From: Cryoendolithus antarcticus
Lineage: Eukaryota > Ascomycota > Dothideomycetes > Cladosporiales > Cladosporiaceae
Direction: 5' to 3'
DNA length: 64,000 nucleotides
NCBI GenBank assembly: GCA_002077065.1
Contig: NAJO01000039.1
Coordinates: forward strand, 310,001-374,000
Below the pieces are notes generated by a model, which was not told the origin of the DNA, ran no database searches, and worked only from the letters and a program-made list of their open reading frames with translations. Each line of letters begins with the position of its first letter. Within the stretch, counting starts at the first letter, position 1. The position numbers and the translations under genes were made by a program. This document shows positions 12,172 through 23,641 of the stretch, one piece after another.

Positions 12172-12746
12172 AATGGTAATGTTGCGGATAAGCGTCACGC
12201 AGATTGGGAGTTCTGGCGCATAGGAATGGAGCAATCCGACGTTCATTTGGATGCTGTGACGATAACGATGGCGATGATACCCCAGACATTTGTGTAAGTA
12301 AGAGGACTCAGACTACCCCGAAGACTGGCTCGTTTTGTAGCAATACACCATTTCTCTCTTACAGCCTCGTTGGCGCGATTCACTTTCAGCGCAGTATGTC
12401 TGCGCCCATACTCGGTAGCTGCAGTCTCGAGTACCAACGTGCAACTGTAAGCGATGGCCAGGATTGTAACACAACTCTAAACCGGTTTGACGCTAGCGCC
12501 TGCCAGCTGCGAGTGCTGTGTAAGTGCGTGCATTAGCGCTTCACTGACGTAACGGCAGCGAGCTTCGTCCAGCCTCCAGCCTCCCGTGCCTCCGTCGCGT
12601 GGCTAGAGATAACGGTCTTCCATTCACTTTCTGCTCGCGTGATTTATCGCAGTTGTACTAATAATCATCGGAAACAGATAGTATTGACGAACACATTACG
12701 ACGAAACGCCTAATACTACCTTACAGCCAAGCAGCGACTGAGCGCA
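12172..12746. other. Intergenic region, 0.57 kb
   Basis: It holds the 3' flank of the 904-residue gene and the promoter and leader of the BTB gene at 12747. No coding signal was seen. Confidence 0.45.
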
Positions 12747-13586
12747 ATGGCCACCACCACTGGCCCCCGTCAGAAGGAGCTCCATGAGTACGTCGCAATG
12801 CGCCTATCCGCGTGCAACGAAAACGGCTGACCCAAACCTTTCAGGCTCCTCTCCCGCGATATGGTCGACATCTACGTCGGCGACGAGAACACGCACTGGA
12901 CCCTTCACGAGAAGCTGCTCTGCCATCGCTCCAAGTTCTTCCGCGACGTCTTCTACAAGAAGACCGGCAACAAGAACCAGTACTACGGCCTACCAGACGA
13001 GGATGACGGACCATTCCGCTTGTTCGTCGCCTGGCTATACGCGGACAACATCCCCACGCCGCACGAGGAGAAGGATCTTGGACCGCTAATGGACTTGTAC
13101 CTCATGGGCGAGAAGTGGGAGATCAAGAAGTTGCAAGTCGATGTCATGGACGCCGTACGCCGCTGGTACCACGATTCCGACACCCTCCCCAGTCTGCGAA
13201 GAGTGCAGTACATCTACTCCAACACTACCGACGACTCCCCCATGCGCGTCCTGATGGTAAACTGCATCGCGCGCATGCTCGTCTTCGGCGAAGGCATGCC
13301 CACACACTGGGAGAAAGCTCTCCGACGAAACGGCCAGCTGGCTGTGGATATCATTCTGGCGGTACAGAAGTGGAAGCTTGATGGCGAGAGTGTGCCTGAT
13401 GCGCGCGAGGAGCCGGTGCTGCCTATTGTTGAGGAGGCGGAGCAGAAGGCTGAGATCAAGAAGGAGGAGAGAGACGGGGAGAATGAGGAGAAGCATAATG
13501 GAGAGACTAGCGATTATCAGACTGATGCTGGGCAGGAGCAGACTGAGGGCGAGGAGACGGAGACTGCGATTGAGGAGGACGAGTGA
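12747..13586 (+). CDS. BTB/POZ-domain protein
   Basis: Two exons (12747-12787 and 12845-13586) give 260 residues. The 57-base intron has good splice sites and restores HELLSRDMVDIYVGDENTHW. Residues about 18-120 form a BTB/POZ fold: DIYVG, WTLHEKLLCHRSKFFRDVF, a short acidic turn and FVAWLYADNIP, followed by a helical region typical of fungal BTB proteins. Residues about 205-260 form a highly acidic Glu-rich tail (EEAEQKAEIKKEERDGENEE). BTB domains mediate dimerisation or recruitment to Cullin-3. No second domain is present, so the partner is unknown. The minus-strand frame over the tail is a codon-bias shadow. Confidence 0.87.
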
Positions 13587-14373
13587 ATTTCCATATGCGC
13601 GCTTGGCCGGAGGGATTTCTTGTATGATGTGAGTGGTGTGAGTGGTTGATTTCTGGCTGCTATAATGCATGTAGTTCTGCATCTCCTTGTAATGAGAGCG
13701 CTGATGTCCACACTGCACCTTGCCTCGCTGTCTCTAGAAAGCTTTACTGTCTGCCCTGCTTTTCGAAATCGGTGACACGTCACGGTAGCCACTATCGACT
13801 CCTACGCACTGCGTTGAACCGCACTGAAGCGAAACTTACAGTTCGATCTCTTGCTTCCTCCATCGCTGACAGCTGCCGCTACTGGAGGCATGCTGCGCAG
13901 GCGAAATGCGCTCCAACCAGACACGAGGAGCAGAGCGTCAAGAGCCATGACCTTCACTCCAGAAATCGCCGTGCAGCAGGTGATTGACGCCTTGAATTAC
14001 GATCAAGGTGTATCTTAGCCCCGCTCACGAGAACAATGATTCTGCTTTGCTGCGGAGACTCGACAGAGCATCTCCTCTTGGCGACCCATGACCGGCTGTG
14101 TGTTGTTGCTGGAGATCTAGAGCCTAATCCATATTCACGGCTAAAGCTTCACGGCGCTCGCGCTCAGCGGGATGAGTCCAGACCGTCCGCAAGACACGAG
14201 CTGCAGCAGCTGGCAAGGGGCAAGACACAGCCTGGCAATGAGAAGCCCAGGGACTACAGGGTCGGTAGCTGGCGCATCAGGGAGAGAGTATGGTGCAAGA
14301 TGAATTGTGGTGGACGACGGAGGAGGTGCCGTGAGATGTATCATCTACTCTCCTGGGCTGCGGAGGATCTGCT
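13587..14373. other. Convergent 3' intergenic region, 0.79 kb
   Basis: It separates the BTB gene from the transcription-factor gene on the other strand. A plus-strand frame at 14036-14443 runs into the end of the transcription-factor gene and has no protein-like features. Nothing else was seen. Confidence 0.45.
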
Positions 14374-16339
14374 TCATGTAATATTCGTGCTCCAGGGCTC
14401 AAAATCGTCCAGAAAGGACAAGTCATCCAGGTTCATGGGATAGTTGGGATCGAGGTAGGTGCCGAAGATGTCATCCATGCCCTCGAAGATGCCTTGATTG
14501 ACTTCACCCGGATCGAATGTCGCGATCTGCGTGCTCATACCATTCGTATCTTCCGCACTCGCCGACGAAGGTCGTTGATCGACATCGGCATTCCTTTGAC
14601 CGTTCACAACCGGTTCTTCATTATCCCGGCAGGCGTTAGCAAATCCGGCAAGGACTCTGGCTTCCTTTGACGGTTTCTGCAAGCGTAGCGGAGCATTCGC
14701 TGGCGCTCGCTTGAGCTCACCCAGGACCTTCTGACCGAGTGTGCACATCGCATCGACGGACGCCCATGCACGCCTAAGCTGTTGCAGAATCCTGCAACAA
14801 GCCTGGAAATCAGTTCGCGCATCTTCTTGCTGGTGGCGAAGTTGGTCGTGCCGCAGGTGCTGGTACGATACAGACATGGCGAGGGAAATGGTGTATGGAA
14901 GAAATGGGAACGCGTGTAGGCTATCAAGACGCTCAAGTGCCATAAGGCGGATGACATGCGTGGCGGCCATCGTCTGGCGAACGTGAGAAGGCACAGTATT
15001 CGGTAGCTTCCGTGTGCCCTGCGATCGGTGAGACAAAATTGCTGTGCTCAAGTAGGCAACATGTAGAGTCGTAAGCATGGACGATGGAAGATCCCACGCG
15101 GCGCAGTCTTCGACGATTTCTTCGAAGGCAGGGAAATGCTCTTCCCAGCCTGTGACCGTAGGTGGATTGCCTGGCCTGTAGAACGAGATCACTCGATTGA
15201 TCACTTCGCAGATCTTGAGCAGAACCTCGAATGCTGGATATCCGCTTTCGCCTTGCACAAATGTCTCGATAGCAATGTCTTCATCAGCCATCATGATCGG
15301 CCGGCCGTTGCCAGCAGCATTGAAACGATCGAGAATCCAGACGCACCAGAACAACAGCTTCATGGGTCGGCCGTCCTTGCCCGGCTGACTGGCTTGCTGG
15401 CCCAGATGTATACCGAGTGTTTGGCAGTGATGCATGGCCATTGTCATGGCCACCGACGCACCTTCGTAGCCTTCCGGTCCGTCGTTATATAGGCCGAGCA
15501 AGGCATGGAGCCGGATCAGAGTGACCCTGTCATATTGGCCAAGTGAGACGGGTCGACTCCTCATCAAGGTGTATAACCCGTGACAGAAGTCTCTTGGCGG
15601 TATGGCAACGCCGGCAACGGCTGAATCGAGTAGGAACGGCTCAGCGTCCTTGTCCTTCGCGGCTACTAGACAAATCGCGAACAGCAGGACATCTGGCACC
15701 GACCCAGCGGAGTGGGCAATTCGGAATGCCGCTTCGTCCAAGAGTGGCAAGATTGGATTGAACTTGCGGAAGTACACATCTAGTAGCCCTGAGATCTGGG
15801 AAGCAGATGGCGCAGAGGGCACTGCGATCACTGCGGTGACAGATTCCGCAGATCGAGCCTCTCGCAGTTTTATGTAAGCCTCATACTCATCCTTGTCAAC
15901 CCAGACGCCGATGCTGTCAGTGGCCTTGCCGCGAGGGTATGAGGCATCAGTCGGGTTCCTGTCTAGAAATCTTGCTTCTGGGTTGAGGTCACTAATGAAG
16001 CGCTGTGCAGTCGACGTGAGAAGAGCAGACAAGGAAGATCGCCGTTCGGACCTAGTCTTCTTACTCGTGGTCGTTGCAGCCTTGCTCGAGTCTGTACCTG
16101 TATTTGGCCGGTCTCGCGCACTGTCGACAGGTGACGAGCTGCCATCGGAGTCACGATGAGACGGCTTGGTGGCGAAGTGATGGCATCGTTTCTATGCCGC
16201 CGTCAGACGATGACTACTCATGGTCGAGATACTCTCGAATCGCCCATACCTTCTTGGACCTACACGACAGGCAAGCCTTCGCAAGACGTCGCCTCTTCGG
16301 TCCGTCCGTAGAGAACTGTGATACGAACGTGTAGTCCAT
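14374..16339 (-). CDS. Zn(II)2Cys6-type fungal transcription factor with an atypical half zinc cluster
   Basis: Two exons (16339-16250 and 16191-14374) join in phase 0 across a 58-base intron to give 635 residues. Exon 1 encodes a basic stretch and the first zinc-binding half, KRRRLAKACLSCRSKK, completed by exon 2 as KRCHH. The visible pattern is C-x2-C-x6-C, but the usual second C-x2-C-x6-C half is missing and a Ser/Asp-rich linker follows. Residues about 75-100 (RFISDLNPEARFLD) and 130-500 (LLDVYFRKFNPILPLLDEA) match the fungal-specific transcription factor domain, with the expected WCVWILDRFNAAGNGRP segment. The acidic C-terminal end (DDLSFLDDFEPW) could activate transcription. The target pathway is unknown. 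Confidence 0.85.
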
Positions 16340-16703
16340 CGGTACAACTCATGATCACAATACTTCTGACGATGCGAACTTCGTATACATCATTGCAGAT
16401 GGCCTTGGGTCGACGTTGGCAACATAGGCGAGACCATCGAAAGGGCAAGGTTGACGTGACGTATGGACATTGGCTACAAGTGCCAAGACGCTAACCTTGG
16501 TACGCAAACGAGGACACTCGAGAGACATGTGCCGACCTGCGACCTCACCTGGCAACACGGGCACGTTAGATGACTTTTGCTACGCAGGCGTTGATCACGG
16601 CGCATCTATGTAGAGCTCTGTACATATCTCTCGTTCTGTACTTGACGAGACTGAAACCTTGACACAGGAAGGTGAACAAAGAGTCTCGAGAGGTGAGACA
16701 GCT
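16340..16703. other. Promoter region of the Zn-cluster factor
   Basis: A 364-base gap between two same-strand genes. It contains the 5' flank of the 14374-16339 gene and the 3' flank of the next. No coding signal was seen. Confidence 0.45.
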
Positions 16704-18197
16704 TCACTCCAACAGATCTCTAATCTCTATCCTTCGTCTCAACGCCTTACCTTCGTTGGGTACCCACTGCTCCAGCACCTGCACGTCTTGCCGCACACCT
16801 CCCTTGACTGCGCCGCCCGCATTGTCTCCATTATCATCATCCTCCTCGTCGTCAGGCAGTAGTCTCGCATTCCCGCCCTGCATGGCCATGACACGATCCG
16901 ACCACCTCATTAGTCTCGTGATGAGCTTCGGAAACCCAAGCCCTCGCATCCCACCTCTCATATCAATCATACGTCGCTGCGCAGGGCGATGCACAGCGTT
17001 CGCTGCAGCGCGATCACCATACATACTCTCATGAAGCGCGATGCGTCCAACAGCCAGGATCAATCCATCCGAGCAGGCACGTGACGGCGATTGCAAGGCT
17101 TCATTGATGGCTTGCACAGCGCGATTCTGTAGCCAAAGTGAAACTGCAGGATCGAGTATGCCCAGCCTTATCATGTCACCAGAAGCGAACAGAAGCCGAA
17201 CAAGGAAGAGTGCCGGTTCCGCAAGGGCGTGCTGTGTCATCCACGCTTCCCAGCTAAGTCCTTGTGCGTGTGAGATCTTCAGTGCAGGCCAGCCTCGCGG
17301 TGCGAAGACAGTCAGCATGTGATGCAGAAGTCGATCGTAGATCGGGTTGTATTCGATCGGGTAGGCATTGAAAGGTTCCGCTCGAGTGAGACTTGCACCG
17401 GTGGAATCATGTAGGCCTGGAATTGTCAGAGGAGTCGGTGGGAGATCGTGAGCCAGTGCCGCGGGCGGCGGCGCAGTAGCCACACAGATCTCTTGCGCTG
17501 ACATGGTGTTTGCAAATGGTGTGATGTGGCTATATCGTGCACCCGTGGCACTGCCGATGGATCGTGCGATGAGTGATATTGGTTGCGGTGCCTGTGCAGA
17601 TCTCGCTGGACCTCTGCTAGGACTCTGTCCTTGTTTTGACCCAATGCCACGCCTTGATCGTGTATACTCGACAACACTTCGCTTCCGCTTCCTCGATAAT
17701 GACAGTGCATCCTCCGCGAGTGGAACAGGCGAATGCGGTGGTGTCGGTGTATTCGGTAGCTCTCCATTGCGGACGCGCCTTCTGATCGCTACAGCTCCAT
17801 CGACCTCCTCCACCTCGTGATCGACTAGGACACTTCCAGGACTTCGCTCAAACTGTTTGACCGCTTTTCTCTTGCGAGGCTGAGTCGGGGTGCTCGCGAA
17901 ATCTGCTTCTTCAACCACCTCGTCCTTCCTTTCCTGCGCCGCGAGCTTCTTAGCGATCGTAGCCTTCCTCGCCGCGGCACTAGCTTTCGCCGCCTGCACG
18001 CGCACAGCTTTGCGATTCTCCGAGCTCGTGCTTCCCTGGAAGGATACGAAAGAAATCTCCTGTCGCTGCGGTCGAGCTTGCGCACTTTCGGCAGTGTGGT
18101 CCCGCACTTCGTTCGCCGACATGCTCATGATTCTTGTAGTCGTAGCAGTCGTGTCCGTCGGTCCTTCGCTCTGCAAGCCCGCGCTCATTCGATGCAT
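16704..18197 (-). CDS. Fungal regulator-like protein without zinc cluster
   Basis: An uninterrupted frame of 497 residues from the ATG at 18197 (a second ATG lies three codons later). The N-terminal part holds EISFVSFQG and a basic, Ala-rich helix (AAKASAAARKATIAKKLA), like the short conserved N-terminal module of many Pezizomycotina transcription regulators that lack a Zn2Cys6 domain. Residues about 100-230 are disordered with basic patches (RKRKAVKQF, SRKRKRSVVEY). Residues about 290-480 look like the helical fungal-specific regulator domain (YPIEYNPIYDRLLHHMLTVF, HESMYGDRAAANAVHRPA, RGGMRGLGFP), followed by an acidic DDEEDDD patch. A transcriptional role is inferred from this architecture only. 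Confidence 0.72.
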   Translation of the reverse strand: MHRMSAGLQSEGPTDTTATTTRIMSMSANEVRDHTAESAQARPQRQEISFVSFQGSTSSENRKAVRVQAAKASAAARKATIAKKLAAQERKDEVVEEADFASTPTQPRKRKAVKQFERSPGSVLVDHEVEEVDGAVAIRRRVRNGELPNTPTPPHSPVPLAEDALSLSRKRKRSVVEYTRSRRGIGSKQGQSPSRGPARSAQAPQPISLIARSIGSATGARYSHITPFANTMSAQEICVATAPPPAALAHDLPPTPLTIPGLHDSTGASLTRAEPFNAYPIEYNPIYDRLLHHMLTVFAPRGWPALKISHAQGLSWEAWMTQHALAEPALFLVRLLFASGDMIRLGILDPAVSLWLQNRAVQAINEALQSPSRACSDGLILAVGRIALHESMYGDRAAANAVHRPAQRRMIDMRGGMRGLGFPKLITRLMRWSDRVMAMQGGNARLLPDDEEDDDNGDNAGGAVKGGVRQDVQVLEQWVPNEGKALRRRIEIRDLLE

Positions 18198-18851
18198 AGG
18201 TCGAAGGGCCCCTTGCACAGCGTGTACTATCCGAAGGCAGTTCTCCGAGACTTTCTCTTGTCATCTCCCAGCATTGCATGGTCGCACACGGGTGACCTGG
18301 TCATGACGACACGTAGAACATTGACTCGCTCCCATTGAAGGTGCAACTGCCTCTCTTGGCCTCGCTCCAGGTTATACCGAAGAAGCGGCGCATCGGCGCG
18401 ACGGCGCGGCACTTGGATCTGTCTGCCGGCGCTAAAGCTGTCGGACATATGCACGTGCTGGCGATCATGCTGAAGGTCTTTGTCCCTGTGAAGGCAGTAT
18501 ACAACCGGGAAAAACGTCTTAGTTGTATGAATCTTCCATGAGCAGTCGCAGAGAGCTCGTTCATCTGTGTAGGGAGCTTTGGAAGCGGGAAGTACACCTC
18601 AGACCTCTCACAAACCTCGCGTACTCATTACTGGTCGGTTCTAATTTACGACTGGTTTAGTCTAGTCGATCTAATCGATTCAGTATCTCAACCTTACTGA
18701 TTGCACTGCCCATTCCCAGACACCTCGCTTGATACCGCGTGATCTCGCTCAAGTTCTCGAAGTCAAACCTCCCTGCCATGTCCACCCGAAATGCCCAAAG
18801 CGCCTCGCTCAAAGTACTGCATCGCCAATCAATCAAACCCGTCTCCCCATA
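18198..18851. other. Intergenic region, 0.65 kb
   Basis: Promoter side of the regulator-like gene and 3' flank of the PFK2 gene. A 98-codon minus-strand frame at 18301-18597 has no recognisable features and I do not call it. Confidence 0.45.
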
Positions 18852-21404
18852 TTACCGCTCCACCCTCTCGTCCTTTCCGATGTCCTCGTGCCTGATCTCG
18901 GCGAACCACTCAGTCCGCCTGTCCCAACGGTAGACCTTGACATCAACACCGTATGGCTTCGGCTCGAGACAGTACAGCACGCCAATCGGAACCTCCAGCT
19001 CAGCGACTTCTCGTCTGTCCAGTCCGCGGAAGTAAGCCAACAGCACTCTCGCCACTGACCTGTGTCCGATAAGCAATACAGACTCTTCCATGCGCTCCAG
19101 CTCGACAATCACAGGTCGCAGCCGGTTGATGATGTCCAGGTAGCCTTCGCCGCCAGGACCAGGGTAGCGGTAGTGCAGCTTGTCCTTCTTGCGCGCAGCG
19201 TACTCTTCCGGATAGAGCGAGGAGATGCAGCTGTACGTGAGCCCCTCCATGTGACCCGCGTTGAGCTCGTCGAGCATGCGCATCTGTTTGACATCGTACG
19301 TCTCATCCGGGAAGTGCACAGCAGTCTGGATGCTGCGCTTCAGCATGGACGTCCAGACACAGAATGGCTTCTGTGGGTAGTCCATGGAGCCCGAATCAGA
19401 GGATGCAGAAGACAGTGACGAGGACTGCTGTGGCTCGGTCGCCGAGGATGGGGTGTAATATGGGTTCGGTGGTGTCGCATCACCTGGCTGAGGCGGAAAG
19501 TGCGTGTTTTGCGCATTCTCCAGCTGCCGCGAGTCCCACAACTGCCGCTGCGTGTCCATGAACTGCGCTAGACTTTTCGCGAATGCTTTACCTTCCTCAC
19601 TGAGCTCAGAATCGCCTCCTATCTTGCCTGATAAGTTGTCCTCGCTCAGTCCGTGCCGCGTGATCCAAATTTGTCGTGGCGCCAGGTTGAAGTTGAGCAG
19701 GTAGTAATTAGCCTGCGCTGAGAGAAAGCCCTTGATCTGATGCGAGATGATCTTCCGCCCGACATCGATCATTTGAATGTAAGGCATGTTGTTCTTCTCC
19801 TCGTACTCGCCTAAGGGCACATACGCCGTCTCGTACACTGCAATCCGCTTTCTGAAGTCCGCGAGTGCGACAGCTGGGTCCATGTCCTTGTAGTCAGGTC
19901 CACCAAGCTTCAATCGCATGTTGCTCTCGAGCAAGTCCTGGTCAAGACACCGCGACTCCAGAAAGAGCACATTCAGCTCCGGTCCAGCGCGCTCTCTTAT
20001 GCGTCGCATGATCATCTTCCGGCGCTCGAGTGTGCTGTTCGTTGCGTCCAGAATGCCAACGCTGCCGTTTTGATCCAGAATGTAGTCGAGTAGCTCCTCC
20101 AGCGTGTTTAGAGCTAGCTGCTCCCGTATCAACGTAGCCTTCTTGTTAGCCGGATCGAAGAACGAAGCACTCTGGTCCATCTTTCCGTCGTCTGGCGTAG
20201 GTGACGCACCGTCAAGTGACGCCTGATGTGCTTGTGCCTTGACCATTTCCGGAAATCGGCTCTCCAATAGCTCTACCGGCAAGTGCTCGGGATCTGCGTC
20301 TCCGCTTCGCGAATCCTCTGCTGTCGGCTGTGTCGGTGTTGGAGGCTCGACCTTCGTTACACCATTCAACAAGATCTGTGCAGCGCTCACAGGGCGCGTG
20401 TTCGCTGCTGCTTTTCCGATCGCCCGCCTCGACACGCCAACAGCGTCAGATTGCACGCCTAGAGATCTCGAAATATTCGACTCCGCTGGTCTAGTGTTCT
20501 CCCAAGTATTGGAGCTCCCAGCCGCCACTCGTCTCCGCTCTCCAACGTTGAAGATCCTCGTATCGTGCTGTAGCCAGTTCAGGTATCGCGCGAGCTTCTT
20601 CGTGATATAGCTCTTGCCTCGCGCAGGCAGTCCTACCATGACGATCACCAGCTTTGCTCCAACATCTCTTTGCGCGATCCTTCCGTCAGGCGAGACTTTG
20701 CTCTTGGTCAATCCGGGGATGTCCAGAGTGGTAGGTCTTGCGCGTGGTGTACTAGTGCCTGTACTCGACAGCTGACGCATTGGTAGGCTGAGGATCGCGC
20801 TATTAGCTAAGCCCGCGGTCAACAAGGACTGATTGCCATACATGCGTGGTGACGCAGGAGCAGTCGCTGCCGGAGTGTCATTGAGGGCTATCGAGTGACC
20901 ACTGTGATCGCGCGCGTGGCCTTGAAGTGCCGATGCCATGGCCGTCCCCTTAGGCAGCTGTGGCATCGGCTTCGGCAGGAGTGTTGGGGATGCGCTCGAG
21001 GTGTGCCCAGCATCAAGCTTCCTCTTCTCGAGTGTGGGAGACAGGGCGCGATCAAGAGACGAGCGCAGCTGCTCAACATGGTGATCATCGATCCGTGGCG
21101 GTCGCTCATCGTCGCTGCCTGAGTGTCGATCGTCGCCTTGTCGCGAGATTGTCGCCATTGCCAGCTTCGCCAGACTAGACTGCTGGCTCTGTCGTCTGCG
21201 ATACTGGCTGCGTGGACTTGTCGGCTCCTGCGCGCAAGGGCAGCGCCCAGCAGCGTGGAAGTTGTCCTCTACTGTCGACTCGCGCGTCTGCTGCAATCGT
21301 CGGGACTGCTCGTCCTCTTTCGGCCAGCTGAGTGGGTGGAGACGCTCGGTGTCGCTAGTGCTGGGTATTGATGTAGTAGATTGCCATAGTGTGCTATGAG
21401 GCAT
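18852..21404 (-). CDS. 6-phosphofructo-2-kinase/fructose-2,6-bisphosphatase
   Basis: An intronless frame of 850 residues. It should make and break fructose-2,6-bisphosphate, the activator of glycolytic phosphofructokinase, in the cytosol. Residues about 1-245 are a disordered Ser-rich extension. The kinase half starts with the P-loop MVGLPARGKSYITKKLARYL near residue 255. It is interrupted after NVGERRR by a roughly 110-residue low-complexity insertion and resumes at ASFFDPANKKA. The bisphosphatase half keeps the catalytic ITRHG (near 580), the GKIGGDS loop, the Glu in HMEGLTY and the second His in LIGHRSVARVLLAYF (near 778). A second insertion (about 50 residues, Pro/Ser-rich) lies between GKAFAKSLAQFM and FCVWTSMLKRS. 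Both activities look possible, unlike yeast isoforms that lost the catalytic His. Confidence 0.95.
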   Translation of the reverse strand: MPHSTLWQSTTSIPSTSDTERLHPLSWPKEDEQSRRLQQTRESTVEDNFHAAGRCPCAQEPTSPRSQYRRRQSQQSSLAKLAMATISRQGDDRHSGSDDERPPRIDDHHVEQLRSSLDRALSPTLEKRKLDAGHTSSASPTLLPKPMPQLPKGTAMASALQGHARDHSGHSIALNDTPAATAPASPRMYGNQSLLTAGLANSAILSLPMRQLSSTGTSTPRARPTTLDIPGLTKSKVSPDGRIAQRDVGAKLVIVMVGLPARGKSYITKKLARYLNWLQHDTRIFNVGERRRVAAGSSNTWENTRPAESNISRSLGVQSDAVGVSRRAIGKAAANTRPVSAAQILLNGVTKVEPPTPTQPTAEDSRSGDADPEHLPVELLESRFPEMVKAQAHQASLDGASPTPDDGKMDQSASFFDPANKKATLIREQLALNTLEELLDYILDQNGSVGILDATNSTLERRKMIMRRIRERAGPELNVLFLESRCLDQDLLESNMRLKLGGPDYKDMDPAVALADFRKRIAVYETAYVPLGEYEEKNNMPYIQMIDVGRKIISHQIKGFLSAQANYYLLNFNLAPRQIWITRHGLSEDNLSGKIGGDSELSEEGKAFAKSLAQFMDTQRQLWDSRQLENAQNTHFPPQPGDATPPNPYYTPSSATEPQQSSSLSSASSDSGSMDYPQKPFCVWTSMLKRSIQTAVHFPDETYDVKQMRMLDELNAGHMEGLTYSCISSLYPEEYAARKKDKLHYRYPGPGGEGYLDIINRLRPVIVELERMEESVLLIGHRSVARVLLAYFRGLDRREVAELEVPIGVLYCLEPKPYGVDVKVYRWDRRTEWFAEIRHEDIGKDERVER

Positions 21405-22325
21405 TCCTGAGGCCGCGCTGGCCAGGACTGCGGTATTTCGCTGCAGTGTAGATGTGATGTCGATCTTTCAAGAAATTGTTGATGACTAGCACTTTAGCTT
21501 TGAATGAAATGCCATGCGCCGCCGAGTCTAATGGATGACGGAACCTAAAGGCCTCGCTTCGGAGTTAAGAACGGCGCTGCAGCTGCAGGGGTCGAGTCGT
21601 GTGGTGGCGCAGGATCGCAGAAGGAACGATGATTCAGATAGTCAGAGGTGAACGGACTGCACGGCAGCAAACAACAGCAAAGATGTTCGTGAGCCTTTTC
21701 TTCACCTTGCTAATACGATCGGAGTGTCAGCATGTGTTATTTACCTTTGCCGTTGCACGTGCCAATCCGCCCTGTGACTCCGGCCGGACCTTCAACACCC
21801 GCGCCGCTTGTTGAGTTAGCCGCACATCCCCATGGAGAAGGCACACAAGGCAATCCGAACCGCCGGAAAGATTGATGAGAAGAAGCACTGGCGGATGACT
21901 CAGATCAAGAATAGCAGCAAGCACTGCATAGTCGCTGCACTGACTTTGGGTTGGGGAGAGAGGCGGACGTTGGCTGCAGGATGCGGCGCAGCTGACCGAT
22001 CGAATATCTGCTCAGCAGAGGGAACGGTATACCTACAATAACGGCTATGACCGCAGCTCCGATACATCATGCGGCATTCGATCCTGCGACCAGCCTTATC
22101 TTATCTATGCAATCCGCCTGGTCCTCTTCACGAGGTTGTGAGGCTAACCCAGTATGCCTGGAACCAATGCATGATCAGCATTGACGCACGCATACGCTTG
22201 GTGCCGCACATGCGACTTTGAGCAACTCCGAACTCGGATAAGTTACGCACTACATGGACGTGGTATGATATCGACAGCCTTAATCTTACTACACAGACCG
22301 TTCCGACTCCAACTCAAGCAGCTTA
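21405..22325. other. Intergenic region, 0.92 kb
   Basis: Contains the promoter of the PFK2 gene and the 3' flank of the SnoaL-like gene. No supportable gene was seen on either strand. Confidence 0.45.
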
Positions 22326-22844
22326 TCACGAAGTCAATGGCGGCAACCCAGCCTCCTCCCATCCTGCATTGAGTTTGATCTTCATGGATTGCGCCACCGC
22401 CACAGAGTCCTCATTCGCATCAATATCAACGACCTTAAACCACTTCATCCGAATGACATGGACGCCGTGGTTCCGGTATGGCGATCCGTTAGGGTTATCC
22501 CGATCAGTTGCAGTCCATCGTATAATGACAGTAGTGTCATTTGGCCAGCCCTTGACCCAGATATCTTTCACCTTCAATGCGAAGATCATGTCAGCACATT
22601 TACGCCACCGCAGGAGAGCAGATCACGGACATATAGTCAACTTGAGCTCTGGTGACAGCCGACCAAGGCGCTGGAACCATCTAGGAAGCACTTCGCGGGA
22701 ATGTCGCTCGCCTCCTAGGGCGTGGCTTCCACCGAAGCGATGGTGGATCCTAGCGTCGCATTGCTCCAGAATGGCATCGTAGTCTTTGTTGTTGACGGCT
22801 TCGAAGTTCTTCTTGGAGATGCGAGCTACGATGAGGTTGTACAT
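22326..22844 (-). CDS. SnoaL/NTF2-like small protein
   Basis: Two exons (22844-22631 and 22564-22326) give 150 residues, the usual size of a single SnoaL/NTF2-like cone. Exon 1 begins NFEAVNNKDYDAILEQCDAR, a typical first helix of such folds. Exon 2 carries VKGWPNDTTVIIRW and NHGVHVIRMKWFKVV, the strands that close the pocket, and ends in EEAGLPPL. The join uses donor GTCCGT and an acceptor at GTGAAAG. It keeps the frame but is the least certain part, and a slightly different junction could restore an Asp before IWVKGWP. Related proteins include polyketide cyclases, ketosteroid isomerase-like enzymes and many of unknown role. No biosynthetic cluster surrounds it. Confidence 0.78.
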
Positions 22845-23641
22845 GGCTTCGACTCAGATGTCTGGTGTATCGCAGCTCTCCTCTTTTGGTAAGTTCCGTC
22901 TAATCTGCCGTCGTAGTCGCTGTCAGGATAGACTGATGGCATGTCTGTCTTGCGCATAGCCATCGTTATATACGTGCCGTCGCGGCACCTTGAGGCGGGA
23001 TAACAGGAAAGTGTTGGTATGATCTACGTCCGTAGGTCGTGCTGAGTAAGGTCCAGATCGACATTGAAGTAATTTGGAGATGCATATTTGAGCCGTACGG
23101 ACCAATTGTATCGTTGCCGCAAGCCGGCCGTTTCGGTCTGCGAAGAGGACTGTCTGTATGCGGGCCAGATGCGGTACCGTTTTGAGCGCGATGGACGGCT
23201 CGCGAATACGATAGCAGAGCAAGAAACAGAGGACTACTTAGCAACCCGGGTATGATAAATGCCCGCTCGGAGGCCATGAACTTACGCTGTTCGGCGTCCC
23301 ATCATCGCAGATAGAAATCTCGATGGCTTGTTAGGTCGATTCCTCACTGTTGCAACCAGATGTATAACACCTCAAAGAACGCGGTCAATGTTGTCGAGAG
23401 GCTACAGCTATGATGTCGTACTGCGCACAGCCTTCCGGGGACAGTCTCTTACGGACGGGCCAGTGTCCTCACTCACAGTCGCAGCAACATCTACGTTCCC
23501 TCAACGAAGCAATTCAAACCATCGAGAGACAGCACAGTCACGCGGCTTCTCAACATATTCATAGCCGTCCTATACACTGATACAGTCCCATGACCAAGCC
23601 GCCCAATGGGCAGGCGGCGATCGTCACCGCTCATGTGTTGC
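22845..23641. other. Intergenic region, 0.8 kb
   Basis: Promoter of the SnoaL-like gene and 3' flank of the IPT-domain gene. Short frames only, with no coding evidence. Confidence 0.45.

Noticed and set aside
13086..13718. 210-codon minus-strand frame over the BTB gene tail
   Set aside because: Leu/Ser-rich complement of the Glu/Lys-rich acidic tail.
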